Assembly (NCBI GenBank): GCA_029964075.1
Contig: CM057140.1
Coordinates: 5,784,643-5,848,642, forward strand
Source: Patiria pectinifera
Lineage: Eukaryota; Echinodermata; Asteroidea; Valvatida; Asterinidae
Reading direction: 5' to 3'
DNA length: 64,000 nucleotides
Part shown: in pieces, positions 34,001-49,000 of the stretch
How positions within the stretch are numbered: the first letter of the stretch is position 1
Layout of the letters: every line of letters begins with the position of its first letter
Notes under the pieces: model-generated
Database searches by the model: none
Seen by the model: the letters and a program-made list of their open reading frames with translations, nothing else
Told to the model about the DNA's origin: nothing
Translations under genes and position numbers: made by a program

Positions 34001-37000
34001 TAACTGTATCTTCTCTGTTTTTACAAAGCAATTTGACTGGCAACAGCATTGACAAGCCTTTCGAAATTCCAGAGTCTGTGATGACTTTGTAAGTATTAAC
34101 TAAATTACAACATTCAACTGCCTCTTGTCTTGGTAGATCACAAATATTTGTGTCTATCGAAATACCGAAAGTTGCATCATGTGGTTATTTTCTAGGATAG
34201 CCCATTTCAAAATTGCGTTCTCTTTTATAATGACAATTGAACAATTGGACTATTTTCATGTCTGGCTTGCTCGTAGAGACGCTCGTGGAAATCAACTGCA
34301 AGACATCGACTTGGTCATGAAAAATGGAGTCCAGCTAACAACAGTGTGAGTCAATTTTAATTGCTAGCTTTTCGTTAATTATTATATTCAAATAACAGAA
34401 ATTTCACTCATATTATAGTCTATGTGCGTGAATCAGTCAAGCTTTTCGACTTTTAAAACATCCACATGCTTTAAGAGAATCAGTTTTCAAAGTGACGTGA
34501 TCCCGTAAGGCACCCGCCGCGTTAAACTGGGAAATTATAAACTACTTCGATTCTACGGATTAAATCACTGTAACTGTGATTTTTGACCTCCACAAATTAA
34601 TGTCAAACGTTTAACAATATTTGGACTTGAATTTCCTGGTTAGGCCAAAAAAAAAGTCTCCGGTTTCTGGTATGCGCGCGCGTCGCCGTAGCCATGCGCG
34701 TCGGCAAAATGAAAATGTTTTTTTTTTCAATGAAAGATGATGTCTCAAAACCGCCAAACTCACTGGTTTGACTGGAATCCTGCTGCTGCACAATTTTAAC
34801 GTAATTTTAGATTGGGTTATGGTCGAGAATAAGGTTTATGTGGCCTCTCTGGACTCCCATATATTTGCACTAAGTTTAGTCGGTCACCATTTGCAGTCAT
34901 CAGCCGACATTTGAAGCAAAACAATCAGGTACAAAAAAAAAGCCGCGTAGCCGCACCACTTTTTGGGCAAGCTCCATACTAGAAACCGGAGACTTTGTTT
35001 TTTGGCCTTATGTAATGTTGTAAAAACGTGCATGTGCACACGCAGGATTGTGTTGCATTATTTTGTAGCTGTTCGGCCATAGCATACATGGTGCTGGCGC
35101 AGGGGATTTTTTTCTTCGCTGTATCGCCAATATGATTAACATAAAGGAATTAACGTATATTTTAACATCGGTTTCTGTTCCAGGGATTTTGAAGGCAACA
35201 GAATGACGGCTATTGGTAAAGACACCTTTGCAAGATGTACACAGTTGACACATTTGTAAGTTTGCAAGTTTAAGGTCGTAATTTAAGGTCTATAATACGA
35301 ACCTCGTCCCCGTTTTGCTTTGTTTTAAACCTCGTCGCTAATAGTAGCCCCTGTGTGGGACATTTGCATCATGTAGGCCTATCCCAATTAGACATGGCAT
35401 GGTATTCTTATCGTGTACTTCGTGATTTGTTTCCAACGTGTTTTTATGACCTGCTCACATTAAGGAGCACCCTAATAAAAACAAGCAGAATATCTCAAAA
35501 GGATAGCTAAAGTTCTTGGTTCAACAGACCATTCCACAATGAAAACAAAAAATAAGAAGAAAAACAATGGTTATTGGGCTATGCCTCACTCAAAAGTGAA
35601 GAGAGACATGCCTATTAGCATCACATGCAGTCACATTTGATCAAAACTGATTGTTTACTTTAGTGTACTTAACATTTAGTCTGCATTTGAAGGACTGCCT
35701 GCCCTTGTAATGTATGTCTGAAAGAACTGATGACGGTAGCCTGTTCCAGATCTTCACTGCTGCAGGAAGTTAAGTAGCATAGATTGCCTGGTTTGTCGAG
35801 CAGCAGGTGGCCTTACCGGTGGTACCATGGATTTCAGCAAGGTTGGGCACTTGCTGCACTGTAATCTATATTTACAAACAGGAGACTGCTGCAACATTTC
35901 TTCGATGGGGTAAACTTAAAGATTATGCCTCGATTGATCTTGATTGCTTAACCATATTAGAGGGCAGCCTCTCCTTTGGATTTTGTTAAGAGTCGAAAGA
36001 TGGAAAGTGCTAGCTCCCATCCAGGCAGTGCTAGTGATATTCTTCAGATGTGTCTTCCATTCCAGTTTGCGAGAGAATGTAACTCAAAAAGTTTCATCTC
36101 CAGCCCATTACTGACAACCTGGCGTTGGAACATTACAGGCGGATGATTTTGCATGTCCTTCATGCTGAACACAGTGAGACACTGACTCAATGTTCATAGT
36201 CTCTCCTCGGTTGCTTGATCGTTCCAGGTCTTCCTGAAGTTGTTTAGCAGCTGCTAGCTTGAAGCTTGATCTTATTTCAGGAGGTGAGTTTTTGATGAAT
36301 GTGAATATCGTGGTGTCAACAGCATAGGCCAGAAGTTCTGAATGACAGATCACATCACGTAGATATTAGATGTAGATCAGGAACAGAGTGGAGCCAAGAA
36401 TACTGGGAACGGCAGCATTGATCTCATAGCGAATGACTTCCGTCCAGCAACCACTACCTCAAGATGTCTGTTGCATAAATCTGTTCATCCATAAAACTGT
36501 TCATCCAGGTAAAGCAGTTGGCCAGTGATTCCAAATGAACCTAGTTTTTGAAACAGACCATAATGCCATACTCTGTCAAATGCTCCTTTAAAGTCCAGGG
36601 CGACTACTCGAGCTTCAACTCTCTCATTTAAGATGGTGAACTATCGATGAGACCTTGTAGATGAGGATATCAGAGGCAGAGTGGAGGCTTCTGAAAACAA
36701 ATTGGTTATCTGATATGAGGTAGTTTTCAGAAATAGGTTTCCGTAGTTGATCATGTATGATGTTCTCCACCACCTTGCTGATAATAGATAGTATGGACAT
36801 CGGCCGGTAGTTTGACGGGCAAGATTGATCTTTATTCTTCTGCAAATGAACAACTCATGCAACTTTCCACTGTGAAGGGGAAATAGCCTTTGCTAAAGCT
36901 GAATCGGAAAAGTTTGGCGAGTGAAGCTGCAGGTTCTAGAGGGCAGTTCTTCACAACCTTGGCGGAGGTTAGGGCCTGATGCTTTGTTCTTACCCTGCTT

Positions 37001-40000
37001 TTTCAACTTCCTTTTTATGTCTGAAAGTGACATTGCTGAGGTGAACAGCAGTACGGTCCTGGATGACGGGTAATGGATCATCTGCAGAGTTGAGATTACG
37101 TTTGTTGGAAAAAAAGTTGGAGCCAGTATATCTTCAATCTTTTGAGCTGTTGAGAAATAGATGTTATTCTGTATTACGTGTTTTCACATTCAATGTAAAT
37201 TACCACGACATCACAGTGCCTAAAAAAAATCACCTTTTTTTCATTTTGCTGATATTAATAATGTCGTGTAACATTGCATGTTGGATGGGTTGACAATGTA
37301 AGATGACAACTTTGAAGCAGCAAAAAAAGTTTTTGGATCAAGCGCTTTGACGAATAGATCCCATTTGTAAACCCCCGGCGCCCCAATGGATGTTAACGTC
37401 CGTGCAGTTACAAAGCATCCAGTGCGACGGAAAATCTTACTTTGAAAAAGAACTAACCGTGCACGTGACACTATATTCGCCAGAGACTAACAAATGGTCA
37501 ATTCAATTTACTTCCAAGTACATCATTACCACACAGGTAGAAGAACTCGCGGAGGACATACAACATGAGCTGGAATGTGTCATCAAAGACTCTGTGCCTC
37601 CCAAACTCAGCTCTAACAGGTTTAACCAACCGTGGCTTAATTCTGACACCAAGCGTTCCTTAAGACGCAAGATTAGGGCCTACAGGAAAACTCGCTGCAC
37701 CAACAGAAACAAGGACTCTGCCCGCTTGCGACGGCTAAAGAGAGACGCCCATAAGATTTGTCGTAACGCGCACAACAAATACATCTACGAAATTGTGCAC
37801 AGTGAACCAGTAAGCGCTAGGAAAAAGAAGCTTGGTGCTCTTATAAAGTCCATGAACGAGGGTGGATTCCTACAAGCAGATTCATAGACAAACGCTGACG
37901 TCTTAAACCGGCAATTCACATCCGTTTTGTCCAAATATGATGGCTCCACACTTCCTGATTTAGGTTCCAGGAACTCTCCCGCCATGGAGTCCATCGCTGT
38001 GAGCCAGATTGGTGTTACCAAACAACTTCGGAACCTCAAGCCATTACTGCATCTGGCCCTGATGGCATTCAAACTAGACTTCTGAAGGAACTAGCTAAAG
38101 AAATCGCTCCTGCAGTCACACTCATATTTCAAGCCTCCATCAATCAAGGGTACCCTCGCAATGGAAGAAAGCTCACATCGTCCCTGTCTTTAAGAAGGGT
38201 AGCAGGTCAGACGCAGCAAACTACCGCCCAATCTCTCTCACATCGGTTTCATGCAAGCTCTGCGAGCACATTGTTTACTGTGGCAGTGATCCGTCATCTC
38301 GATGACTGCAATATCTTCTCAAACACACAGCACTAGTTTCGCCAAAGTAGAGCATGTGACACCGATTGGATGACAAATCACAAATTGATGTGATCCTACT
38401 TGACTACTTGATAAAGTCTCGCACCGCCACTTCCTGATGAAAGTTGACCACTATAGAAAACGAGACAGCACCTTGGATTGGACCCAGGATTTTATCCATA
38501 AACGATCCCAATTTGTCCGAGTTGACGGTCAGAAGAGCACCGAATCCCAGGTAACATCGGGAGTACCACAGGGTAGTGTCTTAGGCCCCACCTGATTGCG
38601 TCCCAACTTCCACAACAAGGCTGTCTGCTGAAGACGCAGCCAGCCTTTAAAAAGATCATGATGCCCTCTAAGATAGGGAGTCCAAGTGGCCGATGAGGTT
38701 TAACGTTAAGAAATGCCAGGTCTTTCGAATCACTAACAAACGTAAAGCCATCCTTGCATCATACACCATTTATTGACGCACTTAAGAAGTAACCTATTCT
38801 GCGAAGTACCTTGGAGTTGATCTCGACTCTCATCTCACCCCAACACCCATGTGGACACTATCAGTAGGAAATCCAATTCCACAACGTTTTTTTTTATCTC
38901 GCAACCTCAGACATTGAAGTTGAAATGTGAAGGAAGCTGTCTACATGAAGCACCACCTGTGTCAGACATACAGTGGACTATGCTTGCTCTACATGGGGGA
39001 ACCCACACACAGCGAAACACGCTTATGCTACAGCATCTGAACTGGCATCTGTTCAGGACTGACGTAGTACTCACAGTTGCTTGGTCATGATGTACGAAAT
39101 CAACTACAATTTAGTCGACAATGTTGAAAACCAGTCTCACCCAACATACTACACCAGCCAGAGGCCACGATTCCCGGTTCGTCATCCCACACACCAAGTA
39201 CTGCCTCTTCCCACGCACCATCCGGGACAGTAACAGCCTTGTGGTAGATCCAGTGGAGTACAAATCCCTCGACGCCTTCCAGCTGGCACTAAGGGATCAT
39301 CCACTGAAATAGTCAGCACAACCAGCTTTTTACTTGCAGATCTGTATATCTACATATTATTTATAATTATATAATTGCTCAGACCCATGCGCAACATATC
39401 GTGCATTTATCCTCGAAGAATCTGTGGAAAAATACAGATACGGGTACCTTTCTACAAGTAGGTGTATGAGTACACTTTTATGAGTACAAGCACTAGTATG
39501 AGTCATAAAAGAAAATACTCGAGTTCAAATACGATCACGAGTACAAAAATGTGCTATGGGGGAGGCAATCACATTAGCATGTGAGTTATAGTTTGTATAA
39601 TGTGTTCCTTGTATGATATTCTAGCCTGGCATAACTGTATATTCTTATTGGTCAATATTAACAAAATATTATGTATAGAGTATGACAATTTCTCTACCGA
39701 ATCGGTAGTGTACAAAAAAACAAGCATTCTCCAGGAGATAGTGAAGGCGCCTGTGACATCGTCACGCGTACTGGTCTCTTTTTCGTGCCGGCATCCGAGG
39801 CGCAACGCGTCCGGGTAGCCAAGCGTGACTTGACTAAAGTATATGAGCCTACTGGCGCCCGGTCCGTATATTGTTGATATTAATTGTGGAGCGAGAACCA
39901 GACTACCTGCCAGAAGGAAATCGTTGTCAGGCAGCCAATAATTCGAAATTGTAAAAGAATAATTCAATGACAAACTGTCGATGTTTCATCAAAAATAACA

Positions 40001-43000
40001 TGATTACTAGAAGATGACCAAAAAGAAATATCTATTTTCAGGATGAAATTCGAAAAAGGCAAGGGGAGCGCAAATTTAAGACACAAACTTTCTTGCAGGA
40101 ATTTAAGAGGGAATGACGTGACTAGTATTGAAGCGGATGCATTCAAGAGTTGCACCAACCTTCGATATTTGTGAGTATTAACGAATATATATTTGTTTAA
40201 ATAAGATATCGTTACACAATCAGTACATAGATATTTTACCATTAATTGACCACTTTTGTGCAGCTTGGGACGTGCTTTGTTAATTCGTGGTTTACAATAA
40301 TGTCAATGCCAATTTAGAGACATTTAAAACAAAGACAACATTCAGAACAGATACATTTAGCAATTTTGGTACTTAAGAGGGACTGACGGGGGCATTCGTA
40401 TTGCGGTGTGAGAGGTGAAATTCTTGGATCGCTGCAAGACGACAGACTGCAAAAGCATTTGCCAAGAAAGTTTTCATCAATCAAGGCGTGATTTTCGACA
40501 GAAAACTATCAATTTCAAGACAAAATGAATCTTCCAAAATTGATGTTGGTGGAGTTTCACAATTTGCTGCAGATCCTGTCCTGGGGATGGTTATAATGAT
40601 AGGTGAAGCCGATGTGAATAGGCCGAATGTCTGGGCGAATGAGAACCTCCTCCTACAACCCTCCCTTAATCACTCGAAACCACGGCCTATTGCATTCATG
40701 ACTGGGTCCAAAAAGATAGATGATATAAAATTGCCACATCTGCAAAAGAAAAATATGGAATGTTTTGGTTTAATCAGATTACTGGATAAAAACAAGATAT
40801 CAACCATATCAGCCAAGGAATTGACTGGCCCGAAGGACATGAGGGAATTGTAAGTTTCTTTTTATTCCTTAACTGTTACTTTGTGCAAGCAGTAATGAGT
40901 AACGAAACAGAAACAAATCATGATGATACAGGAATGAATTTTAATGACTGAGGGGGGTTGGCTTTGCATTGACGTTAATATTTGCATGACCTATGACCGT
41001 TGGAAATTGTGTAAATATAAACTGAATTAACATTTTGTTTCGCGTTTCTTTAATCTACAAGGGGTCTTGGCAGCAATAAGTTGAAGGAGCTCGGCCCAGA
41101 TACCTTCAAAGGACTACAGATTCGAGAAGTGTAAGAAACACTATAGGCACGGTGGAATATGGGCTCAGTGCTCGGAAAGGGAGAGCAGCGTCTTAACTAA
41201 ACACAGCAAAAAGAAGAAAGTCGACACTCATTGGAGGGGTCATATTTTTAATCTGATCGTCTTATGATGACGTCATTTATGTATACCTTTGGGAAATTCC
41301 GTGACCTACATTTGTGTACCCCGTTTACTGCAAAATACTGTTAATCGTTCAAGATTGGCAACGGTTAATGAAAAACGGTGCAGTTTGAAAAGTTGCAACT
41401 TACGAGATACACGAAGACAAAATGCGAAATGCAAAAACGCATGCCCGTACTTCATTGGCCCTTATATGGTCTTCAGTGTCCAAACACAGAGCGGATGATT
41501 CAATTTCACGCGCTCCCATGTTTACAACCACTATGTGATCGATATTTCATGCAGTTCGTTTCGGGCAGTCCCGCAGGAATTTGCACTCGACTCGCGCTCT
41601 CTTTAAATTTGCAATGTTTGCAACTGCATTATTGTCAATATTAGACATTCTTACTGGGAATGTTGTGTACTTTTGAAGCAACCGCCGCTTAAGTCCTTAT
41701 TCGTTGCATTACCTGTTCTCCTCCCCTTGTCTGATGACATCATGAATTTGAAACCTTGCCAAGTTCTTAGGAATATTGTGGACGTTTGAAGCAATACGCC
41801 GCTGGAGTCCTTATTCGTTACTTTACCTGGTGTTCTCCCCTAATATCAACATGCTTATGTACACTGATAAGCATTGCTAAATCTCAACGTGTTACTCTTT
41901 TTACCTACAGGATATTTCATAACCTTTAAACTTTCTTCATCAATCAAAACCCCGCTCGAATTTTTAACCCGTTGTCTCAAACTTCACGTGTTAAATTACC
42001 GTTGCCGCACGCGCGTTTACCCTGACCCAACGTAAGGGGAACCCTTCTTCCCCATGGCCCAATTGAATGATGTCGTCGTGTGTCATGAGTGACTCTACAT
42101 CACAATACCTAGTGTCCGGTCCTGCCCTATAGGCTAAACGATCTTGGGTATTATTCACATGTTTTGGCATTACAGGCGGATGGACGAGAACGATGTGCAA
42201 GTGTTAAAGGCATACACTTTCGGCGGAGTCATCTCCTCCATGTGAGTATACATGTAGGTCGTGGTGAGTAGAGAACTCAATAATAAGAAAGGCCTTCAGA
42301 GAATGAATTGATGCTCGTTTCTTTGTAATGCAGATGTCTACCAAAGGTGATTTGCTCAAACATTACAACTGGTACATGTCATGTTACTGTAGAATGATAT
42401 TTCGAGAATGAAGTACACATAACATATTATACTTTCAATTAAGAAGGCATAAGAGCTTTATTATTGTTTAGAACAAATACCAGAGATAACCCTGACGATT
42501 TGTTTATTATAGGCACACATTTTGCATTTAAAGTGTTTTGAATAAGAGGTATAATGAAGGGCAAAACCTAATTTCATCACCCCGGCGCAAAAGGTCCATC
42601 TTAGGCTAAAAAAAAAAATATTCGGTCACTGGTCAGACCAAAAGTCCGGAATTGACGCGGCCACGCGGCTTTTTTTTTTTGTTTTTTTTTGTTGTTTTTT
42701 TTGTTTTTTTTTGTACAGACAAGGTGGGTACTATTTTGCTTTTTTGGTGCCTCATGTACATTGGTGTTCTCCATAATTTGCCTTGGTGCTTTTTATCATT
42801 TGCATTGGTGCAATTTCCCATTCCTTGGTGCTCTTTGGTAAAAAAAAATTGAGGAGGTGCGGAAATAGAGGGCGCTGTTGGAGCTACCGCGGAACATTTT
42901 GGAAAAAAAAAGATCGACTCGCATGATTAAAATCGACGCGCGCGCTGATCAGAGACCGACTTATTTGGTTTTTTTTGGCCTTATAATAGTTTATGCGGTA

Positions 43001-46000
43001 CCCGCTGCTATGCACATCGGATTCGAACCGGCCAACCGATCCCGTTAGCTCGGTGGTCGAGTGGTAAGACATCTGCACTAGAAAGCAGGAGGTCGTGGGT
43101 TCGAGCCCCACCCGAGTGATTTTTTTCCAACTTTCACTCGGGAGGTAACTACCTGAGTATACAGTGTTTAAGAACGTCGGTGAAGGGCAAAACCTAATTT
43201 GAATAGGTATAATATACATACATGCATACCCTTTCCATTAATTATAAACAGCATTATCACATTACCACATTGAATATCATTATCAGTAACAGAACAAATT
43301 AATACTGAAACTGTGATCTCAATTTTCAATGTTTGACAGAGCTTTGGATAACAATAGAATTCTCGAGATTCCAGCTAGTTTATTTGTGGATCCCTCGAAC
43401 AAACAACAAAGGAAAGAAATCGAGAGATTGTGAGTATGATTGTACAAATACCATGGCCTTTAGGTTACGGTCATCTTGAAAACAAATTTTACCAATAAAA
43501 AGGGTTTCTTAGCCTTCAGGGCAGGGTATCACAGCAGGTGAAAAGACGGCGGTAATAAACCTGTTTTATTAAACCAGTTTGACGTATCCGATACATGTTA
43601 AATTGTTCAAATATTGTAACTCTTTTGTTTCTTCAGTTATTGTTATGAAAACAGGGTTAACCGAGTCGCCATTGGAGCTTTTCAAGGTGTTAACAAGTTC
43701 CACAAATTGTAAGTAAACTTCAACGTCAAATAAATAATAAAATGTGCTTTGACAGACTTTATATACGAAACGCATTGGGCATTTGGGATTATTTTTTGTT
43801 CAATATCAGACAAATACATGAATGCACTATTAGTTGCTTTCAAACTCTTCATTTTACACATCTGTCACACTGTATTAGGTTAATGCAGAACAATCACCTA
43901 ACGACTCTACCAGAGGGTTTGTTTGACACGAAGACTGAAATCCGTCAGTTGTAAGTGTACAACGTGTCCCAATAAACATTGTACATGAAGATGTCGCTGA
44001 TTTGCTCAAAAGATGTTCATACTAGCTAATCAATTTTGTATTATTTTGAAGTCTATGGATTTGTTTGTAATTGGTAAAAATTTCAAGAAAAGTCATATTA
44101 TTTTCCTCCTGCACAATTAGAATTCTGCGGCTAAACTTAGGCTAATACATTATTAGGCATTCCAAGTGGTATTATATTTGATTGCAAAATTCTATATCCC
44201 AAAATGCTACCTGTAAACACCCTTATCCAAATGCTTCATAAAGGCCAGGCAATATTCCAAGCACTCACAAGACATACCAATAACCCAATAATTGGCAGAA
44301 GTGCAGAAATTACATTGTGCAGGTCGCAAATTACGTAGCCTTACCAAATCAAAGATACATTTGGTTAACATTGTTGGATTTTCTTGAATTTTTGAAGCAA
44401 TTATAAACAAGACCATGGGCTTGAAAATGCTATAAAATTTGATAAGCTACTTTGAACATTTTTTTGAGAAAATCAGCGATGTTTCTTCATGCACAATGTT
44501 GATTTGGACACGCTGTACTTCTTCTTATTCATGTTTGAATATGTCTTAATGTCGCTTCATCGATAGTACAAAACTATAGGCAAGATGTTATTTTTATTAA
44601 TGAAGGTCCTTTCCAAAAAAAGTTATTCATTACTCTAACGTGAAATAATAGTCTCCGTTGACTGCATGACCTGAGTACATGTATGTTAAAACAAAATTCT
44701 TCAATCGAGATTCTTTATTATAACAGATTAAACACGAGTACATGTTTAATAACGCTTCTTTTAATAAAAGGATTATCACCAAAAATGTAATGAGGTTGTC
44801 ATATGTATCCGTTTCTATACCATACAGGTTGATAGCCGATAACTACCTAGATTTTCTACCAGAGAATATTCTAGTCAACACAACATTAACCGAAGTTCTG
44901 TAAGAGTTTTGACAGACTTTATTTTACGTTCTCAATCACCACACTTATACATAAGTCAATTTTTTAGCAACAACGTTGAGGTTTTTTTTCCCGACACAAT
45001 GCGCCAAAACAAATCCTTCCCTTGAAGCAAAGGCCAGAGGTGGCTAACTGTTTTTCGGGGCAGTACATGTATGTAACAGTCTAAATACGTTACCCAATGT
45101 AATATTTGGTAAGAGAATGGTCGTATGCACAGCGTGCCTAGATTCGAGCAGTCCTCACTAATCCTCGGAGTTTTTTTCCCCAAGAGGGACAACTATCAAA
45201 TTAGTCTATCGCAATTCTCAACCAAACCAACCCCATATAAAGAAATGAGCTCTGAAGAAAAAAAGTGCACCTTCGCTCTGTCTAACCTACATTGCTGACT
45301 CGAAAACACTTGAAGTGTGGTATAAATTATGCATGGGTTTGACGTTCCTTTTTTCTCTCAATATATTCATATTTTGAAGTGATATTGGCTTCAATCGTCT
45401 CACAACCATCCCCGATGGCTTATTTCGCAACCAGACCAAGCTAAGGGCACTCTTCATGCAACGCAATCAAATCAGGGTCATTACCAGAGGAATGTTTAAG
45501 GATCTTCACTCTCTAGAAGTACTGTGAGTCTTATCGCTTTTTTATTTTATTTTTGCTTACCGCTTATTTGTTTTAAAAATTCTAGGTTTAAATCAGTGTT
45601 TACTTATACAGGTATTTGCTGTTCCCAAGTTGCAGTCACAAGGCCATGCATTTGCAATCATTTGTCGATCGTGCCAGAATAATATTTTTGGGGGTACTTT
45701 CCTCTACCGGGATGTCGCGCTTCACACGGCACCCGCTAGCTGGCTAGAGTCATATACAAATGTATTTGAAACTTCGACCTCAATTTGCATGTTGACCACC
45801 GGTTGCCGTGGTAAACCTCTGTTGAAGCAACTTTGCCACATGTGTTATGTTTTGCGCTATAGCGAAACGTTTTGGAATGTTTTTATATATTTAAGCCTAA
45901 TGTTGTAACTTTTAACTATTCAAAGTCTGGTGAAAGAAGGAAATCTGCTAAAAAAGCAAAACAAAACAAATATATAATGTTAATCATGAACCTACCGTGA

Positions 46001-49000
46001 TATTAGAGGACTGTGAATTCGTATCATACATGCGACGATAGCCAACAACTTCACAAATAATTGAGTGTGCAAAGATGGTCAATAAGGCCGGTCCTTGCGC
46101 AGAATTACTGATTGCAGTAAGGGCAGGTGTTGGTTGGGGCTAACTAGGTGGAAAGGGGAAACTTGATCTGTTCTTACAGAGCTGTCGTTTCTGTTCGGCT
46201 TCACAGATGCGGCCTTTCTCATACTTCTTTACGCCGTGTATGACTAAGTTATAGGCCAGTTGGAGCGCTGCTGCGAAATAATCTCCCACGTCTCTAGATC
46301 TATGCTGCAACCTTTGACGGAGGCATTAAGGGTACCTTAATTTGTAACGTTTCCCGTGCCACCTTGAGTCTGCGCATATTAAACAACTTGCTGTTATAGC
46401 AGTATTGCAGATAGACCCCTATATCCCCGCAACAAAAGGTATCTGTCAGCATATCCAAGAACATCATGTTAATGGGTAGGTCCCAGGATGCAGCCTTGCT
46501 TCACTCCGTTGGCCACTCGGAAGGGCTCAGAGAATGCGCCGTTGTCTTGGACACGAGCTTGCATGCCATCGTGGATTTCACAGACCATGTTAATGAACAT
46601 GTCGGGGCAGCCAAAGTTGGACATAATCTTCCACAGGCCCTCTCGGCTTCAGTAGCGTAGCCAGGAATTGTTCAGTGGGGGGTGGGGGGGGTGCGCTGGG
46701 GGGCTGAAACATTTCATTGGGGCGTCTCGTAGATCAATGATAATTGTTTTTAAAAACTCAAAATCTAAGTGGGGGGGGCGACTGGGGGGCGACAAACATC
46801 AGACAGACATACATCAGACAAACAGACAGCGTAAAATTTGTTGATTTAAGATATATGTGTCGATCATGCCAGAACCTAAAGGGAACAAATTGCCTGGCCG
46901 TTGCAAATCCCTTTGGCGAAAACCAAGTTTTGTTTCGCTAAACAATGGTATGCCCTCGTGTAGTGATAAAGCGTTTCAAAATGATTTCCAGTGTCTTGAT
47001 TTTGTTTCATAGATCCGTATTTGGCAATCCTCTCATTGAGATACAAGCCTGGCTTTTCTATAACACGCAGCTCACAAATTTGTAAGTACATGCATATCAT
47101 CTACAATCAATTGTTTATTAAGTGATGTTATGGAGGTTGTATATTTATTTCACATTAACGTGCCGGGTGCACGATCCGTCATGTTTGCCGCCTATAGCGT
47201 GCTTGATCGGCTGTGCAGTACATGTACAATGCATTATGCGTAGCGTGCATGTTACGGGGTATCCGTCACGGTCAATATCCGATTTGAAAAGGTCTGGGCA
47301 GTTTTTCCCTAAATTTTGTAAGTGGACGTACTCACCTATGGCGTTTATGGCCCATTATTTACATGTCTGCAACCGGAGAGGTGTAATATGGCGGAAGCGT
47401 GGGTAACTGCTCAACTCGTTCGTCACATTAAGTACTTCTTTAACCAAAACAAGATCGATAAACCAAGCTCCGACCTATGAATCTTTAACCAATAACAGCA
47501 ACGTTTTATGTCCAGCATTGCGTGCACTTACATGACGCGCGTGTGTGGCGTGAATTTAGGTATCAATGATATACGGACTCATTGGAAGTATTACAAATAC
47601 CTCGGCGAAGATAGCTAGGAGAATGACCAATAAAAGGGTAAAAGCGTCCTATTTCTTTAAGTCGGATTTTCATTCGCCACCGGCTGAAACTTGCAGTGTT
47701 GTATGCCATTTCAAATTGGCACTTGTGTGACGCAAGTACGTTGTGTGCGGGGCAATTTTAGTCTAGCGGATATGTGAAAAAAATTGTGCACTTTTGCATA
47801 AAAGCATGAAACTTGGCACAGATGTTTATATTCATGAGATAATTTTTTTCAGATGTGGAGCCATCGCGAAGTCACCCTTTTATGGGCCTGGCAGTCATTT
47901 AAAAAGGGGGGGGGGGCTTTTTATGCTCACCGTTAAAAACGTTATGCCCACCTCTCAAAAATGCATATAGCTGCAAACAAACATATATTCATGACAAAAA
48001 CAAATAGATGTAGAGGTCTCGGAGAATAACCATTTTAGGGGCGTAGCATCCATTACAAAAAGGGGGACTTCATTATGTCCTCAGTGAAAAAAAAGTGCCC
48101 ATCTTTCATAAATGCATAAAAGTTCACAAAAACATATATATTCATGACCAAAAAAAATTCAGATGTAAAGGCCTTGAAAAATTACCCTTTTAGGGGCGTG
48201 ACAGCTATTTATAAAGGTGGGGGACTCGTTTTGCCCTTTGTGAAAAACAAATTGAGGCTGATATTTATAAATTCAGGAAGCATCATACAGACATATATTT
48301 ATGAAAAGAAAACCAGTTTAGATGTTAAACCCTAAAGGACATGCCCCTCTTGGGGGCGTGACAGTTATTTCAAAAATAGGGGGTGGGTGGGGGTTGTTGT
48401 ACGCACCATTGAAAAAAATTGACAACACTTCTAAATTGCATCAACTTCACACATGTATACATTTAATTGTATCTATGATTTTTTTTTTAGATGTGGAGAC
48501 CTGGCAAACCTAGCCCTTTAGAGGCGTGGCAGCCATTTTAAAACGGGGATCGAGTCACATTCAACGTACCCCCATTTGTAATTTTCGTTTTCTCTGGCCG
48601 GTTTTGTACAATGTTGGTTGGCCATTAATCTTCATAAATATTATCCCATTTAGTAACACTGCAACATCGGCATATATCATTTTACTTTAATTTACTCCTA
48701 ATTTCTTCATAAGTGGAATTAAATAGTTTAATAAGCTGACATTGAACATACGTGTACTTTCACATGCACCTCCTAGCTCAAGAAGATAGCACACCTGCAG
48801 GAGACATCAACACCCTGTATTCCCGGTAAGATCAATGACTCATGAGGTTCAACTAGAAGAAATGCTTCTCTTTAAAAATTACGTATAAAAAGACTGATGC
48901 CATCTACAGGTACAACATGGGAGGGTCTCCACTACAGTCCACTGTACTGATAATCATTTTTACCTTGCAACATTTTTCTGCAAAGTAAACTCAACCGGAG

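Noticed and set aside
40488-40853. 121-codon ORF between the 18S fragment and exon 6
   Set aside because: Only its last 24 codons look like LRR coding. A good acceptor precedes them and the 72-nt exon size fits the gene, so the upstream part is chance read-through of intron.
42884-43219. 111-codon minus-strand ORF with RVGLEPTTSCF
   Set aside because: This peptide is what a tRNA B-box/SINE region gives when translated. It lies inside the tRNA-related retroposon and is not a protein gene.
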